A program made the position numbers and the translations under genes. A DNA stretch of 64,000 bases, taken from NCBI RefSeq assembly GCF_000372965.1, contig NZ_KB890025.1:62001-126000 (forward strand), read 5' to 3'. The notes under the pieces were generated by a model that was not told the origin of the DNA, ran no database searches, and was given only the letters and a program-made list of their open reading frames with translations. This DNA is from Hoeflea sp. 108 (GTDB lineage Bacteria; Pseudomonadota; Alphaproteobacteria; Rhizobiales; Rhizobiaceae). Below are positions 53,796 through 63,143 of the stretch, in pieces. Position 1 is the stretch's first letter. Every line of letters starts with the position of its first letter.

Positions 53796-54805
53796 CACGC
53801 GGCCTCCATCATCTGGCGCTGGGCGACGAAGCAGGCGACGCGATGGCCGCCCGAACCGGCGACCGGCTCGAGAACAGGCACGCGCTCATGGCAGATGCCT
53901 TCGGCCAGCGCGCAGCGTGGCGCAAACGGGCAGCCCTTGGGGCGACGACCCGGTTCGGGCGGCGTACCGCCGATGGAGGACAGTCGGCTGGCGCGTTCGT
54001 CCGACAGCTTGGGGATCGAGGCCAGCAGGCCGCGCGTGTAGGGATGCGTCGGGTGGGCGAACAGCTCACCGACAGGCGCGTCCTCGACAACCGTGCCAGC
54101 ATAAAGCACGGCGACCCGGTCGACGAGGCCGGCGATCAGCGCGAGATCGTGGGTGATCCACACCACCGACATGTTGAGCTTCTTGCGCAGATCCTTCACC
54201 AGGTCGACGATCTGCGCCTGGATGGTGACGTCGAGCGCGGTCGTCGGCTCGTCAGCGATCAAAAGCTCCGGGTCGCAGGCAAGGCCGATGGCGATCATGA
54301 CGCGCTGGCGCATGCCGCCCGACAGTTCGTGCGGATAGGCCTCGATGCGCTGTTCCGGACCGGGGATGCCGACGAGGCGCAAAAGTTCGATGGCGCGGGC
54401 ACGCGCCTCGGCCTTGGTCATGCCGCCATGGTAGATCAGCGGCTCGCACAGCTGGTCGCCGATGCGCATGACCGGGTTGAGCGAGGTCATCGGATCCTGG
54501 AAGACGAAACCGATCTTGCCGCCGCGCACCTGGCGCAGCTCCGATTTCGTCATCTTGAGCAGATCGCGGCCGGCGAATTCGGCCGAGCCACCCTTGACCC
54601 TGATCTTGTTGGGCAGGAGCCTGACAAGGCTGAGCATGGTCAGGCTCTTGCCGCAGCCGGATTCGCCGACGACGCCGACCGTCTCGCCCTTGCCGACGGT
54701 GAGATCTATGCCGTCGACGATCACGGCGGGGCCACGGCGGGTGTCGATCTCGATGGTCAGGCCCTTGATATCGAGCAGCGGTTTGTTGTCTGCGGGAGCG
54801 GTCAT
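53795..54805 (-). CDS. Dipeptide/oligopeptide-type ABC transporter ATP-binding protein (DppD/OppD type)
   Basis: A 336-residue ATPase. Walker A is GESGCGKSL, the signature is LSGGMRQRVMIAIGLACDP and Walker B is LLIADEPTTALDVT. The C-terminal region (from about 245) has GGTPPEPGRRPKGCPFAPRC, the usual cysteine motif near the end. ATG 54805 overlaps the permease stop by 4 bp. In this context the imported solute is probably not a peptide but an acidic sugar or glycoside, as Dpp-type importers also carry such substrates. Confidence 0.93.
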   Translation of the reverse strand: MTAPADNKPLLDIKGLTIEIDTRRGPAVIVDGIDLTVGKGETVGVVGESGCGKSLTMLSLVRLLPNKIRVKGGSAEFAGRDLLKMTKSELRQVRGGKIGFVFQDPMTSLNPVMRIGDQLCEPLIYHGGMTKAEARARAIELLRLVGIPGPEQRIEAYPHELSGGMRQRVMIAIGLACDPELLIADEPTTALDVTIQAQIVDLVKDLRKKLNMSVVWITHDLALIAGLVDRVAVLYAGTVVEDAPVGELFAHPTHPYTRGLLASIPKLSDERASRLSSIGGTPPEPGRRPKGCPFAPRCALAEGICHERVPVLEPVAGSGGHRVACFVAQRQMMEAA

Positions 54806-55767
54806 TTGCTGCCCCTCGGGTTGAGAGCGTCATTGAGGCCGTCGCCCAGGAAAGAGAAGGCGACGGTGGCGAGGCCGAGCACGGCGGCGGGTGCGGCGAG
54901 CAGATGCGGATAATGCTGCCAGACACGCAGGCCGTCGGAGATCATGTTGCCCCAACTGGGCGTGGGCGGATTGACGCCGACGCCGAGGAAGGAGAAAGCG
55001 CTTTCCAGTACCATCGCGGTGCCGAGGCCGGCGCTGACCGAGACGATCAGCGGGCCGATGGCGTTGGGCACGATGTAGCGCATCAGGATCAGCCGGTTGG
55101 TCAGGCCGAGCGCGCGGGCAGCGGTAACATAGGGCCTGCCACGGATAGACAGCACCTGGGCGCGGACGAGGCGGGCGTAGGGCGGCCAGCTGATCAGCGC
55201 CATCGAGCCGAACACCAAAAGGAAGTCGACCCAGATTGTCTCGCGGTAGAACGGGTTCAGCGTCGCCTGGTAGCGGGCCTCCATCCAGGCGGTGATCGGC
55301 GTCTTCAGCGAGGCGTTGATGACCACGACGAGCAAAAGGTTGGGCACTGACATGGTCATGTCGGTGAACCACATGACGGTGCGGTCGAACAACCCGCCGA
55401 AGAAGCCGGCCATGGCGCCGAGCGCGACGCCGATGACAACAGCGATCGTGGTCACCACGATCGCCACGACGAAGGCGGTGCGGGTGCCGTAGACGACGCG
55501 GGAGAAGACATCCCGGCCGAGATCGTCGGTGCCGAACAGATGGGCAAGCGATGGCGCCTGGTTGCGGGCGTTGAGGTCCTGGGTCAGGAAGTCGTAGGGC
55601 GTCAGCCACGGGCCGAAGACAGCGACGAAGGCGAGCAGGATGACCACGGCGAGACCGGCGACCGCCAGCTTGTTGCGCAACAGGCGATGCCAGGCATCGC
55701 GCCACAAGCTGACGGGGGGCTCGTCGTCGGCCACGGAGGAGGGGAGTGTGACGGGTGTCATGGTCAT
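54802..55767 (-). CDS. Dipeptide/oligopeptide-type ABC transporter permease (DppC type)
   Basis: A 321-residue inner-membrane protein with about six hydrophobic segments. The N-terminal OppC motif LLRNKLAVAGLAVVILLAF is followed by HLFGTDDLGRDVFSRVVYG. The coupling loop is VTAARALGLTNRLILMRYIVPN. ATG 55767 is 1 bp after the DppB stop; an ATG at 55761 is a minor alternative. It forms the channel with DppB. Confidence 0.93.
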   Translation of the reverse strand: MTMTPVTLPSSVADDEPPVSLWRDAWHRLLRNKLAVAGLAVVILLAFVAVFGPWLTPYDFLTQDLNARNQAPSLAHLFGTDDLGRDVFSRVVYGTRTAFVVAIVVTTIAVVIGVALGAMAGFFGGLFDRTVMWFTDMTMSVPNLLLVVVINASLKTPITAWMEARYQATLNPFYRETIWVDFLLVFGSMALISWPPYARLVRAQVLSIRGRPYVTAARALGLTNRLILMRYIVPNAIGPLIVSVSAGLGTAMVLESAFSFLGVGVNPPTPSWGNMISDGLRVWQHYPHLLAAPAAVLGLATVAFSFLGDGLNDALNPRGSK

Positions 55768-55768
55768 G

Positions 55769-56725
55769 TCAGCGGCTCCTCATCGTGTCGTTGGCGCGCG
55801 GATCGAGCAGCGGGTAGAGCACGTCGACCAGAAGGTTCGACAGCATCACCAGAAACGAGCCGATCAGCGTGATGGCCAAGATGACGGGATAGTCGGAATT
55901 GGTAAGCGCCGAGACCGTCAGGCGGCCGAGACCCGGCAGGCCGAATACCAGTTCGACGAAGATGGCGCCGTTGACGATGGTGATCATGATCAGGCCGAGC
56001 TGGGTGACGACTGGTGTCAGCACCGGCCTCAGGATATGGCGCAGCGCCACCACCATCTCGGGCACGCCCTTGGCGCGGGCCGTGCGGACGAAATCCTCCG
56101 ACAGCACCTCGATCACCGCGGCGCGCGTCTGGCGCACGATCAGGGCGATCGGCTGGAACGAGAGCACGAGCAGTGGCAACAGGATACGCAAATCGAAGAT
56201 GCCGCCCCAGCCATAAGGAACCTTGCCGCCGGGCAGGACGAAGATCAGCGCCACCATGAGCAGCGGGCCGGCGACATAGGCTGGGATGGCCCAGAGGAAC
56301 AGCGCCGAACCGAGGATCGTGTAGTCGATCTTGGTGTTCTGGTTCATCGCCGCGATCATGCCGAGGGGAACGGCGACGATCGCCGTCAGCACCACGGCGC
56401 AGAGGCCGAGCTTGAACGACACGGGTGCGGCGGCCGACACCATCGCCCAGACCGATCGGCCCGAGGTCAGCGAGTTGCCGAAATTTCCCTGCAGAAGGTT
56501 CAGGATGTAGCTGCCGAACTGGACGAGGAACGGTCGGTTCAGGCCGGCGGCATCGCGGATCGCCTCGATCTTCTCGGGATTGTAGGCAACGTCGCCCGGG
56601 GCGCGCAAGAAGATCAGCTTGATCGGGTCGCCGGCGCCGTAATATGCCATGGCGTAGACGGCCAGCATGACCAGCAGGACGGACGGAATCCACAGCAGCA
56701 GCCGTGTTGCAATATAGCGCAGCAT
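55769..56725 (-). CDS. Dipeptide/oligopeptide-type ABC transporter permease (DppB type)
   Basis: A 318-residue permease. The N terminus MLRYIATRLLLWIPSVLLVM is typical of DppB. GLNRPFLVQFGSYILNLLQGNFGNSL and the coupling loop EDFVRTARAKGVPEMVVALRHILRP are present. It is separated from the binding-protein gene by 80 bp that contain a strong hairpin, and from DppC by 1 bp. Confidence 0.93.
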   Translation of the reverse strand: MLRYIATRLLLWIPSVLLVMLAVYAMAYYGAGDPIKLIFLRAPGDVAYNPEKIEAIRDAAGLNRPFLVQFGSYILNLLQGNFGNSLTSGRSVWAMVSAAAPVSFKLGLCAVVLTAIVAVPLGMIAAMNQNTKIDYTILGSALFLWAIPAYVAGPLLMVALIFVLPGGKVPYGWGGIFDLRILLPLLVLSFQPIALIVRQTRAAVIEVLSEDFVRTARAKGVPEMVVALRHILRPVLTPVVTQLGLIMITIVNGAIFVELVFGLPGLGRLTVSALTNSDYPVILAITLIGSFLVMLSNLLVDVLYPLLDPRANDTMRSR

Positions 56726-56768
56726 GGCGGGCGGCCTCCCACCGCACGGTATCAGTTCGAAAAGAGTA

Positions 56769-56791
56769 GCACGGGGGACGAGCCCCCGTGC
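56769..56791 (-). terminator. Hairpin between Dpp binding-protein and permease genes
   Basis: GCACGGGGG / CCCCCGTGC form a 9-bp perfect stem with a 5-nt ACGAG loop, 14 bp after the binding-protein stop. As with the hairpin at 25063-25082, it sits between a binding-protein gene and the rest of its operon, where it would favour high levels of the binding protein. Confidence 0.6.
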
Positions 56792-56805
56792 GCGTTACCG
56801 GGACA

Positions 56806-58455
56806 TCAGCCGACGGTGATTTCCCAAGGAGCGACAACCTGCCAGTCGAGGTTCTTGTCGATGCCCTTTACATTGGCGTTGGCCCAGCGCGACATCGCCT
56901 GAGCGTACCAGGGAATGAAGGTCCAGTCGTCGCGGAAGACCTTCTGTGCCTCCTGGGCAAGTGCGACGCGCTGCGGATCGTCGGCCGCCTTGGTCGCGGC
57001 TTCTGAGAGCAACTGATCGACCTTGTCGTTCTTGTATCCGCCGAGCTTGTTCTGGGCGTTGGACGAGGTCGAGGCGATGGAGCCGGCGAGATAGCTTACG
57101 GCATCCGGCACGCGCGTGCCGACGTCGTCGCGGAAGATCTGCACCGAGTTCTGGTCGGGACCGGCATAGGCGTCCTGCTGCGGCTTCATGTCGACGGCGG
57201 TGATGCCGAGATTCTGGCGCCACTGCTCGGCGATGAACTGTGCGGCTGCCTCGTTGGCCGGCGAGGAAATGCCGACGAACAGGATCTTGGGCAAGCGCTC
57301 CGGACCGCCATAGGTCGACTCGGCGAGCAGCTTCTTGGCGCCTTCCGGATCGTATGCGTAGGGCTCGAAGCCGGAATTGTCGGCGCCGGGTACGGAGTTG
57401 ATGACCTGGTCGGTCTTCTTGTGCGGGCCGTCGGGGAACGAGGCCTTCATCAGGCCATCGCGGTCGACCGCCATGATCAGCGCCTGGCGAACCTTGGGGT
57501 CGTCCATCGGCGCGCGCTTGGAGTTGAACCAGAAGTGCTGGCTGGTGGGGATCAGCGGACCGGAGGCAAATTCGCTGCCGAGATCCTGCACGATGGTCGA
57601 GGTGACCAGCTCGGTATGGGCGTTGAACTCGCCCGATTTGAGCAGCGAGGTCGCCGTGACATTGTCCTCGATCGAGGTGATCTCGATGCGGGCGAGCTTG
57701 GGCTTAGGGCCGAAGAAGTTCTCGTTCGGCTCGAACACCAGCTTGCCGGCGTCGATGTCGATGCTGGTCAGCTTGAACGGGCCGGAATAGACAGCACCCG
57801 CGTCGGGCGTGAACCAATCCTGGATCTCGTTGCCGTCCTCGCCGCGCGACTGCGAGGCCTTGGTGATCGGCACGATGTGGTTGGCGACGCGCATGAAATA
57901 GATCGGGTCGGCCTCGATCAGCGTCACGACGACGGTGCCTTCGTCGGGGGTGGCGACGCCGGAAATGGTGTTGGCGCTGCCGCCGGTCACTTCAGCGAAG
58001 CCTGCGACCTTGCCGAGAACCTGGTCGGCACGCTGGCTCTTGGTGCCGGGCATCGCCGCCACGTTCCACGACCCGGCGACATCTGCCGAGGTGATCTTGC
58101 TGCCGTCGGAGAAGGTTGCCTTGGGGTCGAGCTTGAAGGTCCAGGTCTTGGAGTCGGCCGAGCCTTCCCAGCTGGTGAAGACGTAAGGGTGGATCTTGCC
58201 TTCGCTGTCGAAATACATCGGCGATGCCCACCAGGCCGAGTTCCAGCGATAAGGCACGCCGCCGCCGCGCAGCGGCGACCAGTCCTGATTGAAGGCCGGA
58301 TTGGCGACTTTCAGCACCTGGCCTTCCTGTGCAAAGGCGATCTTGGCATTGAGGCCGAGCAGCGTGAAGCCCACAGCACTGCCCAGGCCGAGCCTGAGCG
58401 CGTCGCGGCGGGTCATCCCGGCGCGCGACGGAGTCTCGGTGTTCCGTTTCGACAT
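56806..58455 (-). CDS. Dipeptide/oligopeptide-type ABC transporter substrate-binding protein, TAT signal
   Basis: A 549-residue periplasmic binding protein of the extracellular solute-binding family 5. The leader MTRRDALRLGLGSAVGFTLL has the twin-arginine pattern with cleavage near AFAQE, so it is TAT-exported. Family blocks are WTFKLDPKATFSDGSKITSADV near residue 107 and VRQALIMAVDRDGLM. ATG 58455 is chosen because it keeps the leader at the N terminus; the frame is open further upstream without signal features. It is the first gene of the minus-strand operon. Confidence 0.92.
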   Translation of the reverse strand: MSKRNTETPSRAGMTRRDALRLGLGSAVGFTLLGLNAKIAFAQEGQVLKVANPAFNQDWSPLRGGGVPYRWNSAWWASPMYFDSEGKIHPYVFTSWEGSADSKTWTFKLDPKATFSDGSKITSADVAGSWNVAAMPGTKSQRADQVLGKVAGFAEVTGGSANTISGVATPDEGTVVVTLIEADPIYFMRVANHIVPITKASQSRGEDGNEIQDWFTPDAGAVYSGPFKLTSIDIDAGKLVFEPNENFFGPKPKLARIEITSIEDNVTATSLLKSGEFNAHTELVTSTIVQDLGSEFASGPLIPTSQHFWFNSKRAPMDDPKVRQALIMAVDRDGLMKASFPDGPHKKTDQVINSVPGADNSGFEPYAYDPEGAKKLLAESTYGGPERLPKILFVGISSPANEAAAQFIAEQWRQNLGITAVDMKPQQDAYAGPDQNSVQIFRDDVGTRVPDAVSYLAGSIASTSSNAQNKLGGYKNDKVDQLLSEAATKAADDPQRVALAQEAQKVFRDDWTFIPWYAQAMSRWANANVKGIDKNLDWQVVAPWEITVG

Positions 58456-58835
58456 GACATTCCTCCCGTGAAATCCATGAACGGCGATGCTCTGGTCCAT
58501 CGAAAGGCAACAGACACGGGAGCGGCGACCGTGGCCGAACAAATGCCGCCATATTGTAAACATGTCAATTCATTTTTTGCTGCCAGAAGTCGATAAAATT
58601 AGCGTTTGGTGAACTGAATGAAATTTTCTTGTTAAAAATCAATATGATGGACAGATTCGCACAAAGGGCGTCAGTGGGGTGGTGAAAAAGCAACTTGACA
58701 ACTTATCTGCTTGTGGTCAGTTTTCGGCCATAAAGCCAAGTGCAGTTCGCGCCTCGAGGTGCATGCGCTCGGGAGGATTCCAGCACGCGGGGACCGGGTA
58801 GCCGGCATTACCTGCGACAAGACGGACAGGGAGCG
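58456..58835. promoter_or_regulatory. Divergent promoter region of the acid-sugar locus
   Basis: A 380-bp gap between the TAT-exported binding protein (left) and pdxA2 (right), with an AT-rich core (58553-58650) that is unusual for this window. An imperfect inverted repeat ATTG-N9-CAAT lies at 58553-58569 and a TTGACA hexamer at 58695-58700. Either could belong to promoters or to the site of the GntR regulator, but no match is strong. No gene is visible. Confidence 0.45.
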
Positions 58836-59825
58836 ATGGCGAGTTCTAGCCGCACGATTGGCATCACCATGGGGGACCCGGCGGGCGTCGGCCCCGAGAT
58901 CATTTGCAAGTCGCTGGCCGAGATGGGTGCCGCCGACCGCGCCACCATGCGGGTCTTCGGCAACCGCGACAGTCTTGAAGCGGCAGCCAGCATCGTCGGC
59001 GCGCCGCTGAAGTTCGCTTCCGTCTCGGATGGCGCCGACACGGTTGCCGTCGAGCATGTCGCCATCGAGGGCGGCCCGATCGCCTTCGGCAAGATCGACA
59101 TTCGCGCCGGTGACGCCTCATTCCGCTTCATTGCGCGTGCGGTGGAAGCGGCGACCGCAGGTGAGATCGGCTGCATCGTCACCGCCCCCATCAACAAGGA
59201 AGCGTTGAACCTCGCCGGCCACCACTATGACGGCCACACCGGCATGCTGGCGCATCTCACCGGCTCGCGCTCGTCCTGGATGCTGCTTGCCGCCGAACGC
59301 ATGTCGGTCATCCACGTCTCGACCCATGTGTCGCTCAAAGACGCTATATCGAGGGTCAGGCCCGAGCGCATTCTGGAGACCATCCGTACGGGCCATAGCC
59401 ATCTGCGCCGCATCGGCATCGAAAACCCGCGCATTGCGGTCGCCGGCCTCAACCCGCATTGCGGCGAAAACGGCCTGTTCGGCACCGAGGACGACGAGTT
59501 CATTGCCCCTGCAGTCGCCGCGGCCAAGGCCGAGGGCATCGATGCCTACGGCCCGGTGCCGCCAGATACAGTCTTCCACCGTGCCTATACTGGTGCCTTC
59601 GACCTTGTGGTCGCGCAATATCACGACCAAGGCCACATCCCGATGAAGCTGGTGGCCTTCGAGACCGGCGTCAACATCTCGCTCGGCCTGCCCATCGACC
59701 GCACCTCTGTCGACCACGGCACCGCCTTCGACATCGCCGGAACCGGCAAGGCCAACCACGTCAACATGAACTCGGCGATCGCCTATGCGCGCAAGCTCGC
59801 CGGAACGCCTCGGGTGACCGCATGA
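58836..59825 (+). CDS. PdxA2-type 4-phosphoerythronate/threonate dehydrogenase (PdxA family)
   Basis: A 329-residue NAD-dependent decarboxylating dehydrogenase of the PdxA family. The opening GITMGDPAGVGPEI is typical. The three metal histidines are H164 (VSTHVSL), H208 (LNPHCGENG) and H263 (YHDQGHIPMK). YHDQGHIP instead of YHDQGLP and the GENGLFG segment match PdxA2, which in acid-sugar catabolism oxidises and decarboxylates 4-phosphothreonate to dihydroxyacetone phosphate. The neighbouring DUF1537 kinase supports that role over pyridoxal synthesis. ATG 58836 has AGGGAG close upstream, and the gene overlaps the DapA-like gene by 4 bp. Confidence 0.87.
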   Translation: MASSSRTIGITMGDPAGVGPEIICKSLAEMGAADRATMRVFGNRDSLEAAASIVGAPLKFASVSDGADTVAVEHVAIEGGPIAFGKIDIRAGDASFRFIARAVEAATAGEIGCIVTAPINKEALNLAGHHYDGHTGMLAHLTGSRSSWMLLAAERMSVIHVSTHVSLKDAISRVRPERILETIRTGHSHLRRIGIENPRIAVAGLNPHCGENGLFGTEDDEFIAPAVAAAKAEGIDAYGPVPPDTVFHRAYTGAFDLVVAQYHDQGHIPMKLVAFETGVNISLGLPIDRTSVDHGTAFDIAGTGKANHVNMNSAIAYARKLAGTPRVTA

Positions 59826-60727
59826 CCAGTTTTGCAATCTCGGGCGTCTTCTCGGCTGCCGCTACGCCCATCAACGCCGACCTTACGCCCGACCATGGCC
59901 TGCTGGCCGCGCATTGCAAGCGGCTGCTCGACGAGGGCTGCCATGGCGTGGCCCTGCTCGGCACCACCGGCGAAGCCAATTCGTTCTCGCTGACCGAGCG
60001 CAAGGCGATGCTGGAAAGCGTCGTCAAGGCGGGCGTCTCAGCCGACAAGCTCATGCCCGGCACGGGTGTCGCCGCCATCCCCGAGACCATCGAACTGACG
60101 CGCCACGCGCTCTCGATCGGCGTCGACAAGGTCGTGATGCTGCCGCCCTTCTATTACAAGGGCGTGTCCGACGACGGCCTGTTCGATGCCTACTCCCGCA
60201 TCCTCGAAGGCATCGCCGACGACCGGCTCAAGGTCGTGCTCTATCATATCCCCCAGGTGTCTGGCATTTCGCTGTCCGTCGAGCTCGTCGGCCGGTTGAT
60301 CAAAGCCTTCCCGAAAACCGTCGTCGGCATCAAGGAATCCAAGGGCGATTTCGCCAACATGCAGGCGCTGGTGCAGGCCTATCCGGGCTTTGCCGTGTTC
60401 CCGGGCGCTGACCCGCTGATGTTGCCGCTGTTGCGCGAAGGCGGCGCCGGCTGCATCACCGCGACCTCCAACCTGATCGCGGATTCGCTGCGCACTGTCT
60501 TCGACAACCATGCGACCGCTGGCGAAGAGGCGAAGGTCGAGGCGGCGCAGGCGCGCATCAACGCCTGGCGCAACCTTTCCAACAGCTACGCACAGATCCC
60601 GACCATCAAGGCGATGGTCGGCCTCAAGCACGGCAAGCCGGCCTGGCAGCGGCTGCGCCCACCGCTTGTGTCGCTGAGCGACGGCGATGTCGCCGCGCTC
60701 AGGCCGCAACTGGAGCAGCTGCCGTGA
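59822..60727 (+). CDS. DapA-family (dihydrodipicolinate synthase-like) lyase
   Basis: A 301-residue (beta/alpha)8 enzyme. The Schiff-base lysine is K171 (VVGIKESKGDF) and the proton-relay tyrosine Y141 (VVLYHIPQVSG). The pyruvate-carboxylate loop reads GTTGEANSFSLTERK. The family includes dihydrodipicolinate synthase, N-acetylneuraminate lyase and 2-keto-3-deoxy-sugar-acid aldolases. Here the neighbours favour a 2-keto-3-deoxy acid or related aldol reaction rather than lysine synthesis. It overlaps pdxA2 and the sialidase-like gene by 4 bp each. Confidence 0.87.
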   Translation: MTSFAISGVFSAAATPINADLTPDHGLLAAHCKRLLDEGCHGVALLGTTGEANSFSLTERKAMLESVVKAGVSADKLMPGTGVAAIPETIELTRHALSIGVDKVVMLPPFYYKGVSDDGLFDAYSRILEGIADDRLKVVLYHIPQVSGISLSVELVGRLIKAFPKTVVGIKESKGDFANMQALVQAYPGFAVFPGADPLMLPLLREGGAGCITATSNLIADSLRTVFDNHATAGEEAKVEAAQARINAWRNLSNSYAQIPTIKAMVGLKHGKPAWQRLRPPLVSLSDGDVAALRPQLEQLP

Positions 60728-61935
60728 GCACGGGGACGGCCATGGGCGCGGCACAAGCGGAAGCATCCGTCATGACCCACGCGGAGGTGGCAGCTCGCAT
60801 GGACGGCAAGATGAGGGCTGCCGCACCGGGACGGTGGGACGCCTTCCTGCCGTCACCGACAGTGCAGAACCACGCCGCAAACCTGTCGCTGTTGCCCGAT
60901 GGCACGCTGGCTTGCGTCTGGTTCGGCGGCACGATGGAAGGCATGGGCGACATCTCGATCTACATGTCGCGACTGTTGCCCGGTTCGGATGTCTGGTCGG
61001 CGCCGGAGAAGATGTCCGACGACCCCACGAAATCAGAACAGAACCCGATGCTGTTCAACGCGCCCGACGGCAAGGTCTGGCTGCTCTACACCTCGCAGAC
61101 CTCGGGTCATCAGGACGGCGCGGTGGTCAAGCGCCGCATCTCCGAGGATGGCGGCAAGAGCTTCGGCGCCGTGACCACGCTCTGCGACGTGCCGGGCACC
61201 TTCGTGCGCCAGCCGATCATCGTCAACGGTCGCGGCGAGTGGCTTTTGCCGGTGTTCCGCTGCATCGGCCGGCCGGGAACCCGCTGGAGCGGCGACGTTG
61301 ACACGGCCGCCGTGCTGGTGTCGACCGACGCCGGCACCAGCTGGGCCATGCGTGACGTAGCCGACAGCATCGGCGCCGTACACATGAACATTGTGCCGCT
61401 CGGCGGCGACGAGATGGTGGCCGTCTTCCGCAACCGTTTTTCCGAACAGGTTCTGCGCAGCCGCTCGCGTGACGGCGGCCGCGGCTGGAGTGCGCCTGAA
61501 CCGACCGACCTGCCCAACAACAACTCGTCTGTGCAGGCCGTGCGCATGGGCGATGGCCGCATCGCCATCGTCTACAACCATGCCAATGCGTCGATGTCGG
61601 ATGACCGGCGGCTGTCGCTCTATGACGAGATCGAGGGCGACGAGCCTTTGGCGACCGAGCCGGCTGCAGAGCCGGAGGGGCGCAAGGCCGTCTGGGGCGT
61701 GCCGCGTGCGCCGCTCAGCCTCGCATTCTCGTCCGATGGCGGCGAGAGCTTCGGCGGCCGCATCGACCTGGAGACGGGGGACGGCTTCTGCCTCACCAAC
61801 AACTCCAAGGACGGGCTGAACCGCGAGTTCTCCTACCCGTCGATCGTGGCTGCGCCCGATGGGGCGATCCATGTCGCCTTCACCTATTTCCGCCGCGCCA
61901 TCAAATACGTCCGCCTGACACCGGCAGACATCTGA
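60724..61935 (+). CDS. Sialidase-fold (BNR/Asp-box) family protein, cytoplasmic
   Basis: A 403-residue predicted six-bladed beta-propeller. Four Asp-box motifs are visible: SEDGGKSF, STDAGTSW, SRDGGRGW and SSDGGESF. The central segment WFGGTMEGMGDISIYMSRL and LTNNSKDGLNREFSYPSIV match bacterial exo-alpha-sialidase-like proteins. No signal peptide is seen, unlike secreted sialidases, so it should act on an imported substrate. GTG 60724 overlaps the previous stop (GTGA). The reaction is not proven; it may release a sugar or acid by hydrolysis or beta-elimination. Confidence 0.85.
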   Translation: MSTGTAMGAAQAEASVMTHAEVAARMDGKMRAAAPGRWDAFLPSPTVQNHAANLSLLPDGTLACVWFGGTMEGMGDISIYMSRLLPGSDVWSAPEKMSDDPTKSEQNPMLFNAPDGKVWLLYTSQTSGHQDGAVVKRRISEDGGKSFGAVTTLCDVPGTFVRQPIIVNGRGEWLLPVFRCIGRPGTRWSGDVDTAAVLVSTDAGTSWAMRDVADSIGAVHMNIVPLGGDEMVAVFRNRFSEQVLRSRSRDGGRGWSAPEPTDLPNNNSSVQAVRMGDGRIAIVYNHANASMSDDRRLSLYDEIEGDEPLATEPAAEPEGRKAVWGVPRAPLSLAFSSDGGESFGGRIDLETGDGFCLTNNSKDGLNREFSYPSIVAAPDGAIHVAFTYFRRAIKYVRLTPADI

Positions 61936-61975
61936 TGCGTATCAGCGGCGACCATATCCAGCAGGAGCAAAGACG

Positions 61976-63106
61976 ATGAACGGTCTCAACACGCCCATCA
62001 CGATCGTTCGGCCGCCGGTCATCGAGTTCGGTCCCGGTGTGGTGTCCCGGCTCGCCGGCTGGGTGAAGTCGCGCAACATCACAAAGGCCCTTGTCGTCGC
62101 CGACGCGTTTAATGCGGCGCGTGTGGACACGCTCGATCTCGGCGTCGAGACGGTCGTCTTCGGCGAGGTACGCCCGGAGCCGGACCTGCCCAATCTCGAA
62201 AAGGTGCTTGAGCTCGCGGCCCGTTCGGAGGCCGACCTGATCGTCGGTTTCGGTGGCGGCAGCGCCATGGACCTCGCCAAGCTCGTTTCGGTCATGGCGG
62301 GCACCGGCCAGCGCCTGCAGGACATCGTCGGCGTCGGCAAGGCCACAAGGCGGCGCGTCGCTCTGGCGCAGGTGCCAACGACCTCGGGCACCGGCAGCGA
62401 GGCCGGCATCCGCGCCTTGGTCACCGATCCGACGACGCAAGCCAAGCTTGCCGTCGAAAGCATCGAGATGCTGGCCGACATCGCCGTCGTCGATCCCGCG
62501 CTGACCATGACCGTGCCCGCTGCCGTCACCGCAGCGACCGGCGTCGATGCGATGGCTCATTGCGTCGAGGCCTACACCAACAAGAAGGCGCATCCGATGA
62601 TCGACCTCTACGCGCTGGAAGGCGTGAAGCTGGTCGGTCGCTACCTCGCCCGTGCGGTCAAGGACGGTAGCGACGTCGAGGCCCGCGCCGGGCTGGCACT
62701 CGCCTCGCTCTATGGCGGCTTCTGCCTCGGCCCGGTCAACACTGCCGGCGGCCACGCGCTCGCCTATCCGCTGGGCACGCGCTGGCACATTGCCCATGGC
62801 GCTGCCAATGCGCTGATCTTTCCACATGTGCTCGCCTTCAACCTGCCGTCGGCAGGGGAGAAGACCGGCCACATCCTCTCGGCCCTCGGCTTGCCGGAGG
62901 CCCATGCCGTGCAGGATGTGTTCGGCTCGACGCACGACTATTGCGCTTCGCTTGGCATCGAGATGCGGCTGTCGAAGCTCGGCGTGCCGGAGAACGACCT
63001 GGAGACGATGGCCGACGACGCCTTCGCCATTCGTCGCTTGCTCGACAACAACCCGCGCGACCTGGCGCGTTCAGATATTCTGTCGATCTACCAGACGGCC
63101 TATTGA
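61976..63106 (+). CDS. Iron-containing alcohol dehydrogenase family protein
   Basis: A 376-residue group III alcohol dehydrogenase. The NAD motif is GFGGGSAMDLAK, and the metal ligands are D191, H195 (DAMAHCVEAY), H260 (GGHALAYP) and H274 (HIAHGAANA). Its length and PTTSGTGSEAG block also fit maleylacetate reductase and hydroxyacid-oxoacid transhydrogenase. It is 40 bp after the sialidase-like gene and ends the plus-strand operon. It probably reduces or oxidises an aldehyde or hydroxy acid formed by the aldolase. Confidence 0.89.
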   Translation: MNGLNTPITIVRPPVIEFGPGVVSRLAGWVKSRNITKALVVADAFNAARVDTLDLGVETVVFGEVRPEPDLPNLEKVLELAARSEADLIVGFGGGSAMDLAKLVSVMAGTGQRLQDIVGVGKATRRRVALAQVPTTSGTGSEAGIRALVTDPTTQAKLAVESIEMLADIAVVDPALTMTVPAAVTAATGVDAMAHCVEAYTNKKAHPMIDLYALEGVKLVGRYLARAVKDGSDVEARAGLALASLYGGFCLGPVNTAGGHALAYPLGTRWHIAHGAANALIFPHVLAFNLPSAGEKTGHILSALGLPEAHAVQDVFGSTHDYCASLGIEMRLSKLGVPENDLETMADDAFAIRRLLDNNPRDLARSDILSIYQTAY

Positions 63107-63143
63107 GCGCGACGCTGCCGATGGAATGCGCCGGCAATCCGGG

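Noticed and set aside
58836..59825. Assignment of the PdxA-family gene to vitamin B6 synthesis
   Set aside because: Its YHDQGHIP and GENGLFG segments and the DUF1537 kinase partner fit PdxA2 of acid-sugar catabolism, and no other pdx gene is nearby.
59822..61935. A sialic-acid degradation operon (NanA plus sialidase)
   Set aside because: The DapA-like lyase lacks the NanA-type segment around its tyrosine, no nanK, nanE or nagAB is present, and the sialidase-fold protein has no export signal.
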